A stretch of 41,148 bases of DNA from Parachlamydiaceae bacterium (lineage in GTDB: Bacteria > Chlamydiota > Chlamydiia > Chlamydiales > Parachlamydiaceae): NCBI GenBank assembly GCA_013821265.1, contig JACDHD010000015.1, positions 1-41,148 of the forward strand, given 5' to 3'. A model generated the notes under the pieces. That model was not told the origin of the DNA. It searched no databases and saw only the letters and a list, made by a program, of their open reading frames with translations. Of the stretch, positions 8,271 to 16,748 are shown piece after piece. Each line of letters opens with the position of its first letter. The stretch's first letter is position 1. The position numbers and the translations under genes were made by a program.

Positions 8271-8330
8271 CCAGGGACGGAGTCCCTTACGGGGTAAAGG
8301 GGCAGAGCCCCTTTCAGAGACCTTTTTTAA

Positions 8331-10412
8331 TTATTTACCTTGTTCGTGTTTGTGGGAAAGGAGGGTGATGAAGCTACGGAAGTCGGGGGTTTCGCGGACA
8401 TTTTCGAGCCATTCGTCGTGGAGGATTTCGTCGATGGAGGGGAGGGAGCTGGCGGTTTCGGCGCGTTCGATGTAGTGCATGGCGGCTTTATTGTTTTCGG
8501 TGAGTGAGTATAGGCAGGCGAGGTTATAGAAGGCTTGAGTGCATCCTAGGGCGATAGCGTGGGTGAGTTTTTCTTCGGCGAGGGAGTAGTAGTGTTGAGC
8601 AATTTCTGGGTGGAGGGGGTCGTTGATGAGATGGGCTAGGTTTAGGAGGCAGACGCCCCATTCGTTCCAGGAGGTTTCGTCTTCAACTTCTTCGCTTAGG
8701 AGGACTTCGAAGTGTTCGAGGGCTTTGTGGAAGCAGTCTGCGTCGTCAACTAGGACACCTAGGTGGGATAGTGCGACAGCTAGGTTATAGCGTGCGTGGG
8801 CGTATGTGGGGTCTTGTTGGACCACGTGAGAGAGCACATGAACAGCGCGTTCGTGATCTGTTGCTTCTTCTGTGAAGTCACCTAGGAAGTCGAGGGCACA
8901 TCCGTAGTTGTAGAGCCATTCTAGATCGCAGTCTGGGCTGTATGAGATTGCTTCGCGGCCACCGATAGCTTGTTCGAACTTATCGATAGCGGATTCTAGA
9001 ACTGTTTGGTCGCAGGTGATTTCGGCAAAGCGCATGAGAGAGACGCCCCAATCATTCCAGAATTGGGGTACAACTTGACCGCCGCACTCCATCACTTTAG
9101 CACAGTAGCGGGTGGCCTCTTCTAGCATGCCTACATCGTGCTTGGAGTCCCCTACAGCAAAGTGTGCGAGGGCTAGACCGTACCACAGTAAAGGGCTACG
9201 TGGATTGAGAGATAGGCCGTATCGAAACTTTTCGATTGCTTGAATGTAGAACGATTCATCGCCAAAGTAGCGACCTAATTCTGTTAGGCAGTTACCGTAG
9301 ATGCGCCAGCCTTCTGAGTGTTCTGGATGAAGTTCTAAACTGCGAATCACTTTTTCTTCTGCATCGCGCAATAGTTCTAGGCGTTCTGTACAGGTGCCCG
9401 TGAGCATTTGCACTTCGGCCCATTGACTGAGGACGAGTGGATTATTAGGTTCTTGAGTGTTTGCATTGGAAAACTTTTCGGCAGCGAGTTTGAGGTAATC
9501 GACATCATCATTAACTTTGCCTGCATCGGCCATTAGGCGTCCCCAATTTAACCAGAGGTCTACATTGGAGGCATTTATTTCTGCTGCACGTGCAAAACTT
9601 TCATTGGCGAAGCTGAAGTAGCTTCCTTCTTTGTCATTTTCGAAAATGCGTTGGTAGGCGCATCCAATATTTAGCCATCCGTTAAAATGGTCTGGTGCAA
9701 TGCGTATCACTTTGCGGAAGAGGTCGATCGCTTCTAAAAACAGTTCTTTTTTAGCTAATAAGGAGGCCAATTCTGCGACAGCATTTCCGTAGTCGTTCCA
9801 GAATACAAGCTCTTGTAGACCAAGGTCCTGAGCTAAGCGGTATTTTTCTAGGGCACAATAGAAATCGTGTGCTTCCCCTGATAAGTGTCCTAGTAGATGC
9901 CAGCTTACTCCCCATTGCCAATAGAGATGCATCAACTGTAAATTCGTTGCATAGGAAACTAGTTTCTGTGCTTCATCAAATTTTTGGTGCGCTTCTTGGT
10001 AGTAGTGAGAATCGTTATCAAGATCTCCAATACGCACTAGAATGCTTCCCCAGGTATACCACGCGTCAAAAGAATTGGGATCGATGGCCACAACGGTTTG
10101 AAGTGCCTTGCAGGCAGCATTTAGACAACGTAAATTGCGTTCTTGTGAAGCATAAGCTAGAGCTTGTCGGTAGAAAACCATTGGACTTAGGGGGGCAACT
10201 TTCGATGCATGCTCAAAGCTTTCAAACGCCTTGATATCGCCCAATAGCAATTGCTGTTCACCCTGTGTCACAAACAGCATTCCCAAAAGATGACGCTCGC
10301 TCACGGTCATTGTCGTCCAAGAAGACGCATGCGTAAACGGCTCTAACTGATGAAATGCTTGAGTAGCTAAGATCTCACTGAGTTGCTTCTCTAATAAAGT
10401 TTGCTTTTCCAT
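8331..10412 (-). CDS. Large tetratricopeptide-repeat protein
   Basis: A 693-residue protein made almost wholly of degenerate TPR-like helical pairs, recurring about every 45-50 residues with a W-x-x-x-G core: WNDYGNAVAEL, WLNIGCAYQRI, WLNWGRLMADAG, WRIYGNCLTELG, WNDWGVSLMRFAE, WNEWGVCLLNLAH and others. There is no signal peptide or membrane span, so it is a soluble scaffold, probably for protein-protein contacts; partner unknown. It may be secreted, but nothing in the sequence shows that. The 3' end of the gene is strikingly C-rich on the coding strand compared with its 5' end. A piece of its tail is duplicated at 7879. It is separated from the DUF255 gene upstream by 150 AT-rich bases. Confidence 0.85.
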   Translation of the reverse strand: MEKQTLLEKQLSEILATQAFHQLEPFTHASSWTTMTVSERHLLGMLFVTQGEQQLLLGDIKAFESFEHASKVAPLSPMVFYRQALAYASQERNLRCLNAACKALQTVVAIDPNSFDAWYTWGSILVRIGDLDNDSHYYQEAHQKFDEAQKLVSYATNLQLMHLYWQWGVSWHLLGHLSGEAHDFYCALEKYRLAQDLGLQELVFWNDYGNAVAELASLLAKKELFLEAIDLFRKVIRIAPDHFNGWLNIGCAYQRIFENDKEGSYFSFANESFARAAEINASNVDLWLNWGRLMADAGKVNDDVDYLKLAAEKFSNANTQEPNNPLVLSQWAEVQMLTGTCTERLELLRDAEEKVIRSLELHPEHSEGWRIYGNCLTELGRYFGDESFYIQAIEKFRYGLSLNPRSPLLWYGLALAHFAVGDSKHDVGMLEEATRYCAKVMECGGQVVPQFWNDWGVSLMRFAEITCDQTVLESAIDKFEQAIGGREAISYSPDCDLEWLYNYGCALDFLGDFTEEATDHERAVHVLSHVVQQDPTYAHARYNLAVALSHLGVLVDDADCFHKALEHFEVLLSEEVEDETSWNEWGVCLLNLAHLINDPLHPEIAQHYYSLAEEKLTHAIALGCTQAFYNLACLYSLTENNKAAMHYIERAETASSLPSIDEILHDEWLENVRETPDFRSFITLLSHKHEQGK

Positions 10413-10562
10413 AGACCTTTCTTACTGCTTTAAGTGTTCTGGTATCATACGCCAAATTCATTTTATAGGGAAGTGAAGAGTTTTTAACACCAAGAAAACA
10501 ATTATTATTATAGCGAAAGATTTATAATTAATTAAACAATGTTTATAAAAAAATAATTAAAT

Positions 10563-12641
10563 TCACATACTAGTCTTTTTAATAGCTTCCACCATTTGAT
10601 TAAAATCTGTCAGGGGCTTTTGACAAGCACCCTCATGACAAAGATAAAGAGTCGTTTTATTTTCTATCGGCCCTTGCTCTTTTACAAAAGGTAAAAATCT
10701 AAATAATTTCTTGTCTTCTTCATGGCGCCAAATAACCGCTCGATGAGGAATAAATTCACTATAGATCACCTTGAGCAACGCATCGCGGTATTCTTCCTTA
10801 TCGTTCAAAGCGATCACAAACGTTGGGACGTTTTGCTCGTAATACCTATTTAAGTTCATCATGTGATAACAGTATCCAGGGGCATAGCTATCAATGTATT
10901 TTTTCACCCCTTTTAAGACATCACTTGCTTGGTCAAAATAGGTTTGCTCAAGAGTCAACTGGTACAAACGCATTAAATTTTCGCAATGAATTGCATTCCC
11001 TGACGGCTCTGCTCCATCTGAAAACTGACACTTGCGCAAGATAATGCTGTCATCCATCCCATCGGTTTGATAGAAAGCTCCTTCTTCCGCCTTAAACTTA
11101 TCCTGCAAAATCTCTGTCATTTCCATCGCCCAAGTCAGCCACTGGCTACCGCAGCCAACTTCAAAAAGACTGAGTGCTCCGCGAATGAGAAAGGCATACT
11201 CATCAAGACCCGCATTAAATCCCACATCCGCTTCGCGCCAGCGTCGAAACAGCTGGTCCTCCTGCCACATGTTTTCTTTAATAAAGGTGGCCGCCTCAAC
11301 AGCAGCGTCAATGTAGCGTTTTTCGCCAAAAGCGGCTCCCGCTTCAGCCATGGCAAAAATCATTAACCCATTCCAAGAACTCAAAATTTTGTCATCTTTA
11401 AAAGGATGAGGACGCTTTTCTCGTGCTTTAAACAGCGTTTTTCGATTTTTTTCTAACTGCTTGGCAAATTCCTGAGGATTTAGTCCGCGATTAAGCGCAA
11501 ACTCTTCCACGTTAACTTTCGTGTGGAGCACATTGCGCCCCTCAAAGTTACCCTCAGGCAATACTCCGTAGAAATCGCAAAAGAGTTCTCCTTGAGCCCT
11601 ACCTAGCAACTCTTCGATTTCATCTGGAGTCCACGTATAGAACAAACCTTCATGTCCATCTGAATCAGCATCCTCAGCAGAATAGAATCCGCCTTCTGAA
11701 TGACGCATTTCGCGTATCACATAATTTAAAACAGATTCACTGATGGTGCGGTATTTCTCATCCTTCGTAACCTGCCATGTTTCTAGGTAGGTAAATGCAA
11801 TCAAAGCGTTGTCGTAGAGCATTTTTTCAAAATGAGGAATCAACCATTCTTCGTCCACACTATAACGTGAGAAGCCACCACCCAAGTGGTCATAGATGCC
11901 TCCACGATGCATCATGTCCAACGTACGCTCAATGAAAAACAGCGCACGGCTGTCATTGTGCTTACCTGCATAACGCAACAGAAAATTGTATTGGTAGCTA
12001 ATAGGGAATTTAGGACTTCCTTTCATGCCCCCATAAACAGGATCTGCAAGCTTGAATAACAAATCGGAAATGTCTTGCAGCTGATCTTTATCGGGGATTT
12101 CATCCCCTTTTGCATGCACAGCATTCGCAAAAACCTGAACAACCTGCTCCGCCTGCATCACAACACTTTCTCGCTCTTCAGTCCCCCACACTTCCTTGAT
12201 ACGCGCCACTAAGTCGATCAACCCCATCATTCCATGTTGATTATTAGGGGGTAGATAGGTAGCAGCAAAAAAGGGCTGTAGTGCAGGTGTCAGGATCACA
12301 TTTAAGGGCCATCCAGCAGCTCCAGACATCATTCCCTGCGCAAACTCCATGTAGAGGCCATCTACTTCAGGCAGCTCTTCGCGATCCACTTTAATGCAAA
12401 TAAAATTCTCGTTTAGGAGCTGTGCGATCTGCACATTTTCAAATGATTCTCGCTCCATCACATGACACCAGTGACACGTCGCATACCCAATGGATAAAAA
12501 GATAGGCCTATCACTCGATTTCGCCGCTTCAAACGCCTCTTCTCCCCATGGATACCAATCGACAGGATTATGGGCGTGTTGGAGCAAATAGGGAGACTTT
12601 TGACGAATTAATCGATTTGTATAAGGTGGGCGGTCAGTCAT
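10563..12641 (-). CDS. DUF255 thioredoxin-domain protein (YyaL/SSP411 family)
   Basis: A 692-residue member of the widespread YyaL/spermatogenesis-associated protein 20 family, at normal length. The N-terminus has the family hallmark [20 protein letters not shown], then a thioredoxin-like domain with CHWC at Cys56 and Cys59. The remaining ~500 residues look like the helical (alpha/alpha)-barrel seen in sugar epimerases and glycosidases, including [20 protein letters not shown] and SSWNGLMI. No signal peptide is seen, so it is probably cytoplasmic. The reaction is not established for this family. It is transcribed alone on the minus strand; the 300 bases upstream hold an inverted repeat and the divergent kinase-like gene. 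Confidence 0.93.
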   Translation of the reverse strand: MTDRPPYTNRLIRQKSPYLLQHAHNPVDWYPWGEEAFEAAKSSDRPIFLSIGYATCHWCHVMERESFENVQIAQLLNENFICIKVDREELPEVDGLYMEFAQGMMSGAAGWPLNVILTPALQPFFAATYLPPNNQHGMMGLIDLVARIKEVWGTEERESVVMQAEQVVQVFANAVHAKGDEIPDKDQLQDISDLLFKLADPVYGGMKGSPKFPISYQYNFLLRYAGKHNDSRALFFIERTLDMMHRGGIYDHLGGGFSRYSVDEEWLIPHFEKMLYDNALIAFTYLETWQVTKDEKYRTISESVLNYVIREMRHSEGGFYSAEDADSDGHEGLFYTWTPDEIEELLGRAQGELFCDFYGVLPEGNFEGRNVLHTKVNVEEFALNRGLNPQEFAKQLEKNRKTLFKAREKRPHPFKDDKILSSWNGLMIFAMAEAGAAFGEKRYIDAAVEAATFIKENMWQEDQLFRRWREADVGFNAGLDEYAFLIRGALSLFEVGCGSQWLTWAMEMTEILQDKFKAEEGAFYQTDGMDDSIILRKCQFSDGAEPSGNAIHCENLMRLYQLTLEQTYFDQASDVLKGVKKYIDSYAPGYCYHMMNLNRYYEQNVPTFVIALNDKEEYRDALLKVIYSEFIPHRAVIWRHEEDKKLFRFLPFVKEQGPIENKTTLYLCHEGACQKPLTDFNQMVEAIKKTSM

Positions 12642-12814
12642 AAAGATATGCCTAATAGGTCAAAGGTGTCGTTCGGGATCACCATGCCGTTATTCAAAAC
12701 ACAAATCAAGATTTTTTTTCAGTCTTGAATGATTGGTGAAATCTGCTATAATGTTGGGGCTTCAAAGTATTAAGCCATCGATTGTTGACATAACCAACAT
12801 GCTGGTAATAACAA

Positions 12815-12903
12815 GATGGTTAGGATCGCCTTCGGCGAACAGGATATGATCAAAGAAAATCTGTCCTACATCCTGTCGCCGAAGGCGATCCTACTATCCA
12901 GTT
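12815..12903. repeat. Inverted repeat in a divergent intergenic region
   Basis: Arms at about 12818-12845 and 12870-12900 share AGGATCGCCTTCGGCGA in inverted orientation around a 24-base loop. Each arm also contains the small palindrome TCGCCTTCGGCGA. It lies between the start of the DUF255 gene (minus) and the kinase-like gene (plus), about 40 bases before the latter's ATG, so it may affect either promoter or leader. The rest of this 298-base gap shows nothing else I can name. Confidence 0.75.
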
Positions 12904-12939
12904 GTTTGTTCTAAAATTTTGGACTAAACCGAGGAATGA

Positions 12940-13890
12940 ATGTCTATCTTTAAGCGTCTCTCTATCAAGCATGTGGTCTTACTACTTGTTCTTGTAACTG
13001 CTTTATATGGAGCTGGTCGTCTCTACTATCGCGTGACCGGGGGCTTTACCATCTCAAACATCTCCTCTGAATTTCCTAATGACGAACGCTGGGCCATCGC
13101 TCCCTTCTCCCCCACCGCTCAAGCCTCCGTCGATTCCATTATGGACCAAAAGTTCACCTATTTAGGAAAAGGCTGTCAATCCTACGTCTTTCTCAGCGAA
13201 GATGGAAATTATGTCCTGAAATTTTTCAAATATCAGCGCTTTCGCTTACAACCATGGCTAAACTACCTGACATTTCTACCCGGAATGACTGACTACCGAA
13301 ACGGAAAAATTGAAAAAAAACGCGCCAAAGTAGAGGGCGTCTTCAGCAGCTGGAAAATCGCCTTCGAAAACCTACAACCAGAAACAGGATTGGTTTTTGT
13401 TCATTTAAACAAAAGTTCCAATCTGAATAAAACACTTCGCATTTTTGACAAAATGGGCTTTGAGCATCTTCTGGACGCTGATCAATTCGAATTCTTAATC
13501 CAACGCAAAGCAGACATGTTGTGTGCTTACATCGACGACCTAATGGCTAAAGGGCAAACAGAAGAATCTAAACAATTAATATCCAACATCTTAACTCTTG
13601 TTGTGTCGGAATATCAGAGAGGCTATGCAGATAACGACCATGCATTAATGCAAAACACAGGTGTGATGGATGGAAAACCTGTCCACATTGACGTAGGACA
13701 GTTTGTTAAAGATGATAGCGTCAAAGATCCCGCCTTTTATAAACAGGAACTTTTTAGCAAAACATATAAATTTCGTTACTGGCTTGAGGAGCAACATCCC
13801 CAACTAGCCAAATACCTAGAAGCGGAACTGCGTCTCATCATCGGAAATAACTTCTCGACGATGATTCCACACTTTAAGCAGCATGAGTAA
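12940..13890 (+). CDS. Membrane-anchored protein-kinase-like protein
   Basis: A 316-residue protein with one N-terminal membrane helix (about residues 11-27). The rest looks like a diverged kinase fold. A glycine-loop-like LGKGCQSYVF lies at 75-84. VLKFFK follows, with Lys94 where the ATP-binding Lys would be. A catalytic-loop-like DNDHALMQN lies at 231-239, and HIDVGQF at 249-255 carries Asp251 in a DVG in place of DFG. These follow the order of the eukaryotic-like and aminoglycoside kinase superfamily, but spacing is slightly off and no HRD is present. The substrate is unknown. It is likely monocistronic, converging on the small gene at 13893, and starts behind a GAGGA site. Confidence 0.55.
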   Translation: MSIFKRLSIKHVVLLLVLVTALYGAGRLYYRVTGGFTISNISSEFPNDERWAIAPFSPTAQASVDSIMDQKFTYLGKGCQSYVFLSEDGNYVLKFFKYQRFRLQPWLNYLTFLPGMTDYRNGKIEKKRAKVEGVFSSWKIAFENLQPETGLVFVHLNKSSNLNKTLRIFDKMGFEHLLDADQFEFLIQRKADMLCAYIDDLMAKGQTEESKQLISNILTLVVSEYQRGYADNDHALMQNTGVMDGKPVHIDVGQFVKDDSVKDPAFYKQELFSKTYKFRYWLEEQHPQLAKYLEAELRLIIGNNFSTMIPHFKQHE

Positions 13891-13892
13891 AG

Positions 13893-14324
13893 CTATGACA
13901 ACGGTTTAGCTTTACGCAGTTTTTGCATCATGTCTTGTAGATCCTGCTGCTGATAAGGTTCGAAATTTTCTTGGTTTGCAGTAATCCTCTTCGCTAACTC
14001 ATTAATCTCTTGAGGTGTTGCCTTTTTCCCTTTGCCAATCAGTTCTTCAGCTTGATTAGAAAGTTCCATAAACAGCTCATCGCCTTCAGTAAACAAAGGC
14101 TCCTCTGCAAATTGCTCTTTTAAATCTTGAGCAGAAAGCTTTTCATGTAATTTTGGTAAGTATTGGGTCTCTAGCATTTTTTGCTGCTCCTTTGAGAAGG
14201 TAGACCAGCCCGCCTCTACTTTTTTAACCACTGCATATTCCTCTTTAGGGCTTACCTCTCCTTGTTTGACTAGCGTCTCTATAGTTTGAACAATAGATGC
14301 AAAAGGGCCTATGGAAGAGCTCAT
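13893..14324 (-). CDS. Small helical protein, function unknown
   Basis: A 143-residue hydrophilic, mostly helical protein. I start it at the ATG at 14324, which has a strong AGGAGG five bases upstream; an earlier ATG at 14357 has no such site. It has no signal peptide or membrane span. Charged segments such as KEEYAVVKKVEAGW and DLQDMMQKLRKAKPLS suggest a compact helical bundle. No family is recognised. It converges with the kinase-like gene, their stop codons being only two bases apart, so the two transcripts overlap in opposite directions. Confidence 0.65.
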   Translation of the reverse strand: MSSSIGPFASIVQTIETLVKQGEVSPKEEYAVVKKVEAGWSTFSKEQQKMLETQYLPKLHEKLSAQDLKEQFAEEPLFTEGDELFMELSNQAEELIGKGKKATPQEINELAKRITANQENFEPYQQQDLQDMMQKLRKAKPLS

Positions 14325-14444
14325 ACTTCCTCCTTGTTTATAAAAACGTATCTTCATTATATTACATAAAGTATTTATTTATCAAACATCTAAATTTAAT
14401 TGATTTTTCTATTAATTAACCCGATTTTTCTCACTCTTTGTCTC

Positions 14445-14493
14445 TGCAGGGCGGGACGCCCTGGTTACTTTTAGGCCGAGGACGGCCCGGTTT
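14445..14493. repeat. Tandem hairpin repeat, second copy of 100-148
   Basis: Two GC-rich stems (CAGGGCG/CGCCCTG and AGGCCG/CGGCC) separated by GGTTACTTTTAGG. It matches 100-148 with only a few changes. It lies in the 250-base gap between two divergent genes, upstream of rimO. No gene fits in this gap. Confidence 0.8.
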
Positions 14494-14551
14494 GCAGCAA
14501 GGATCCGTTAGTACGCCTTTTTCTGTTAGGTCCTGATTCTTAACATCTTTA

Positions 14552-14580
14552 TTTCATTAAATTGCCTAATCGCGTATACT
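14552..14580 (+). promoter_or_regulatory. Possible sigma-66/70 promoter for rimO
   Basis: TTTCAT and TATACT are separated by 17 bases, with the -10 box 27 bases before the rimO ATG. The -10 is good and the -35 weak, so this is a guess from pattern alone. Confidence 0.4.
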
Positions 14581-14607
14581 TTTCCTTACACAAAATAAGG
14601 ATATCCT

Positions 14608-16029
14608 ATGTTAAAGGTTTTTAAGGAAAAAGCAGAGCTCCCGCAGACACCAATTAAGACTCCTACCCCAAGCGATGGATCAATTCAATTTGACTACGAA
14701 GGGAATAAAATCCACTTTATCAGCCTCGGTTGCCCGCGCAACCTAGTCGACAGCGAAGTGATGCTAGGAATTTTGCTCAAAGCGGGCTATGAAGTGGCTC
14801 CAGAACTCCACGAAGCCGACTACCTCGTCATCAACACCTGCGGCTTCCTTGAAGCCTCACGCAAAGAATCCTCAGACACCGTTAACGACGTTCTCAGCGC
14901 CAAAAAGAAAACAGCAAAACTGATCGTCACAGGCTGCATGGTGCAAACACACCACGATGAACTAAAAAGCCGATTCCCTGGCATCGACTACCTACTGGGC
15001 TCCGGAGACGTAGAAGGCATTCTCACCGCGGTAGAATCGGCTCAAAAAGGACAAACAATCACACGCGCCCGCAGCTACCTAGAAGCTGGCGAAGTGCCAA
15101 GACAACTATCTACTCCAAAACACTACGCCTACCTAAAAATCGCCGAAGGCTGCCGTAAACGCTGCGCCTACTGCGTTATCCCTACGATTAAAGGGCCCCT
15201 AAAAAGCAAAAGCAAAGAGCAAATTCTGAAAGAATTTCACCTCATGCTTAATCAGGGAGTAAAGGAAATTATCTTGATCGCCCAAGACCTCGGCGACTAC
15301 GGAAAAGACTTCGGTTCGCGCAACCTCGCAGCCCTCCTAGACCTCATCAAGTCGATGCTAGATGTCAAACAAGACTTCTGGCTACGCCTCCTCTACCTCT
15401 ACCCAGATGAAATCACCGACGAACTGATCTCCCTCATGAAACAAGACCAACGCATCTGCGCCTACTTAGATATGCCGATCCAACACGTCAACGACGTAAT
15501 GCTCAAATCGATGCGCCGCGCTACCTCCAAAACCGATATCATCAACACGCTAACTAAACTACGCAAGGAAGTCCCCCACGTTGTGGTCAGAACAAGCCTC
15601 ATCGTCGGTTTCCCAGGCGAAACGGAAGAGCAATTCGAAGAACTAGCCCAATTCATCCAAGACCACCCCCTCGATAACATCGGTATCTTCAAATTCTCCC
15701 GCGAACCAGGCTCACACGCCTACGACCTCCCAGACCAAATCCCAGAAGAAATCAAAGAAAAACGCTACCACAAACTCATGAAACTTCAAAACAAAGTGGT
15801 CAAAAAACTAAACAAAAATTGGATCGGCAAAACCCTCTCCGTTATCGTAGAAGGCTACCACCCAGAATCCAATCTCCTCATGTGCGGCCGCTTCTATGGC
15901 CAATGCCCCGAAATCGATGGCCTCGTCATCATCAACGACGGCCGCAAAGTCAAAGCCTTCGGTCAACGCTACACCGTCGAAATCACAGATGTTGCAGACT
16001 ACGATTTAATTGGTAAAGTTGTTAGTTAA
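14608..16029 (+). CDS. rimO: Ribosomal protein S12 methylthiotransferase RimO
   Basis: A radical-SAM enzyme that adds a methylthio group to Asp89 of ribosomal protein S12. The N-terminal MTTase domain has its three cluster cysteines at Cys42 (ISLGCPRNLVDSE), Cys78 (INTCGF) and Cys110 (VTGCMVQ). The radical-SAM domain has the CxxxCxxC motif at Cys182, Cys186 and Cys189 in EGCRKRCAYCVIP. A TRAM domain occupies the last ~65 residues. The block LGCPRNLVDSE and the ending favour RimO over MiaB. It is 473 residues with a roughly 33-residue hydrophilic N-terminal extension. AAGGA precedes the ATG. The 3' half becomes strongly C-rich (25 C, 9 G in 15661-15720). Confidence 0.95.
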   Translation: MLKVFKEKAELPQTPIKTPTPSDGSIQFDYEGNKIHFISLGCPRNLVDSEVMLGILLKAGYEVAPELHEADYLVINTCGFLEASRKESSDTVNDVLSAKKKTAKLIVTGCMVQTHHDELKSRFPGIDYLLGSGDVEGILTAVESAQKGQTITRARSYLEAGEVPRQLSTPKHYAYLKIAEGCRKRCAYCVIPTIKGPLKSKSKEQILKEFHLMLNQGVKEIILIAQDLGDYGKDFGSRNLAALLDLIKSMLDVKQDFWLRLLYLYPDEITDELISLMKQDQRICAYLDMPIQHVNDVMLKSMRRATSKTDIINTLTKLRKEVPHVVVRTSLIVGFPGETEEQFEELAQFIQDHPLDNIGIFKFSREPGSHAYDLPDQIPEEIKEKRYHKLMKLQNKVVKKLNKNWIGKTLSVIVEGYHPESNLLMCGRFYGQCPEIDGLVIINDGRKVKAFGQRYTVEITDVADYDLIGKVVS

Positions 16030-16043
16030 TTTCAGTTAAGAAA

Positions 16044-16710
16044 GGGGGACTTTGCCCCCTTTAACCCCCACCAGAAGGCTTGCGCCCTCTGGACTCCCTT
16101 TATATTGAAGATTCTGCAGCTTGTAAGTTAATGCCGACAAGGCTTCTCTGATGCCTTCTTATAAAGGCTACGCCTTTCTAAAAAGACATCAAAAAAACTA
16201 TCTTCATTCCTTAAAAAACTACATTTCATTAAAAATGGAATCGCGAGCTCCCCCCTTCAGATAGACTATTAAGGTAGTAAAACCCATTCCTTAACTGAAA
16301 ATTAATCAACATCTTTATCAATTTTATCCTAAGTCTCATCACTGCAATTGAACTGCATAACCCTTAGCAAACGATTCCGAGAGGAGTATTTACCCCCTTT
16401 ACTACCTTAAGAGTCTTTTTTCATTAAAACACCTAAGAATTGTCTGACTGAACTTCATTTTAGGGGTTTGTAACTTGTGGGAGATGAGGATAAGCTTTTT
16501 CCATGATGTCCTTTTAGAAAGGCGTTAGCCTTTATAAAAGGACATCAAAAAGCCTATCGGCATTTACTTACAAGCAACGAATACTCCACTACAAAGGGAG
16601 TCCAGAGGGCGCAAGCCCTTTGGTAGGGTTTTAAGGGACGAAGTTCCCTTAATGGGGGTCAAGGGGGCAAAGTTCCCTTAATGGGGGTCAAGGGGGCAAA
16701 GCCCCCTTGT
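16044..16710. repeat. Large inverted-repeat block between rimO and pyk
   Basis: A gene-free 670-base stretch. The left arm 16044-16200 and right arm 16500-16710 match inverted: a GGGGG-CAAAG-CCCCC type hairpin, the CCAGAGGGCGCAAGCCCT unit, CTTGTAAGT(T/A)AATGCCGA, and a hairpin GATGTCCTTTTA...AAAGGACATC carrying AAAGGC/GCCTTT. An inner pair GACT(A/C)TTAAGGTAGTAAA lies at 16263 and inverted near 16396-16413. The design matches the 7553-8316 block although most bases differ. Near 16645-16710 a 34-base unit is tandemly duplicated. It follows rimO directly and would act as a terminator there. Confidence 0.78.
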
Positions 16711-16748
16711 CGAGGAATAAGTTGACTAAGGGGGGTGATTGGAATAAG

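Larger units (their letters stand above)
7553..8316. repeat. Large nested inverted-repeat block between apbE and the TPR gene
   Basis: This gene-free stretch is one composite inverted repeat. The left arm 7553-7640 (hairpin GGGGGC-TCT-GCCCCC, then AAGGGCCGTGGGCCCTC and GTGGGGTATTCGCAACACTG) returns inverted at 8030-8095 and 8270-8316. A second pair, 7714-7755 and 7990-8029, extends the arms. The right arm is split by a separate 173-base element (8098-8270). The loop holds a scrap of TPR-gene tail at 7879. It sits between two convergent genes, so each end can act as a terminator for its neighbour. No transposase is encoded. Confidence 0.8.

Noticed and set aside
9869-10234. A 121-codon plus-strand ORF inside the TPR gene
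   Set aside because: Shadow of the TPR coding frame with no ribosome site or recognisable content.
11067-11366. A 99-codon plus-strand ORF inside the DUF255 gene
   Set aside because: Antisense to a full-length, well-conserved gene.
16707-16748. Longer pyk beginning at a TTG
   Set aside because: The extra codons lie in the repeat arm and do not resemble pyruvate kinase N-termini.
16030-16748. Replication origin between rimO and pyk
   Set aside because: The skew flip is origin-like, but I see no DnaA-box cluster, no dnaA or other typical neighbour, and the bias is local, so it is reported only as a composition anomaly.
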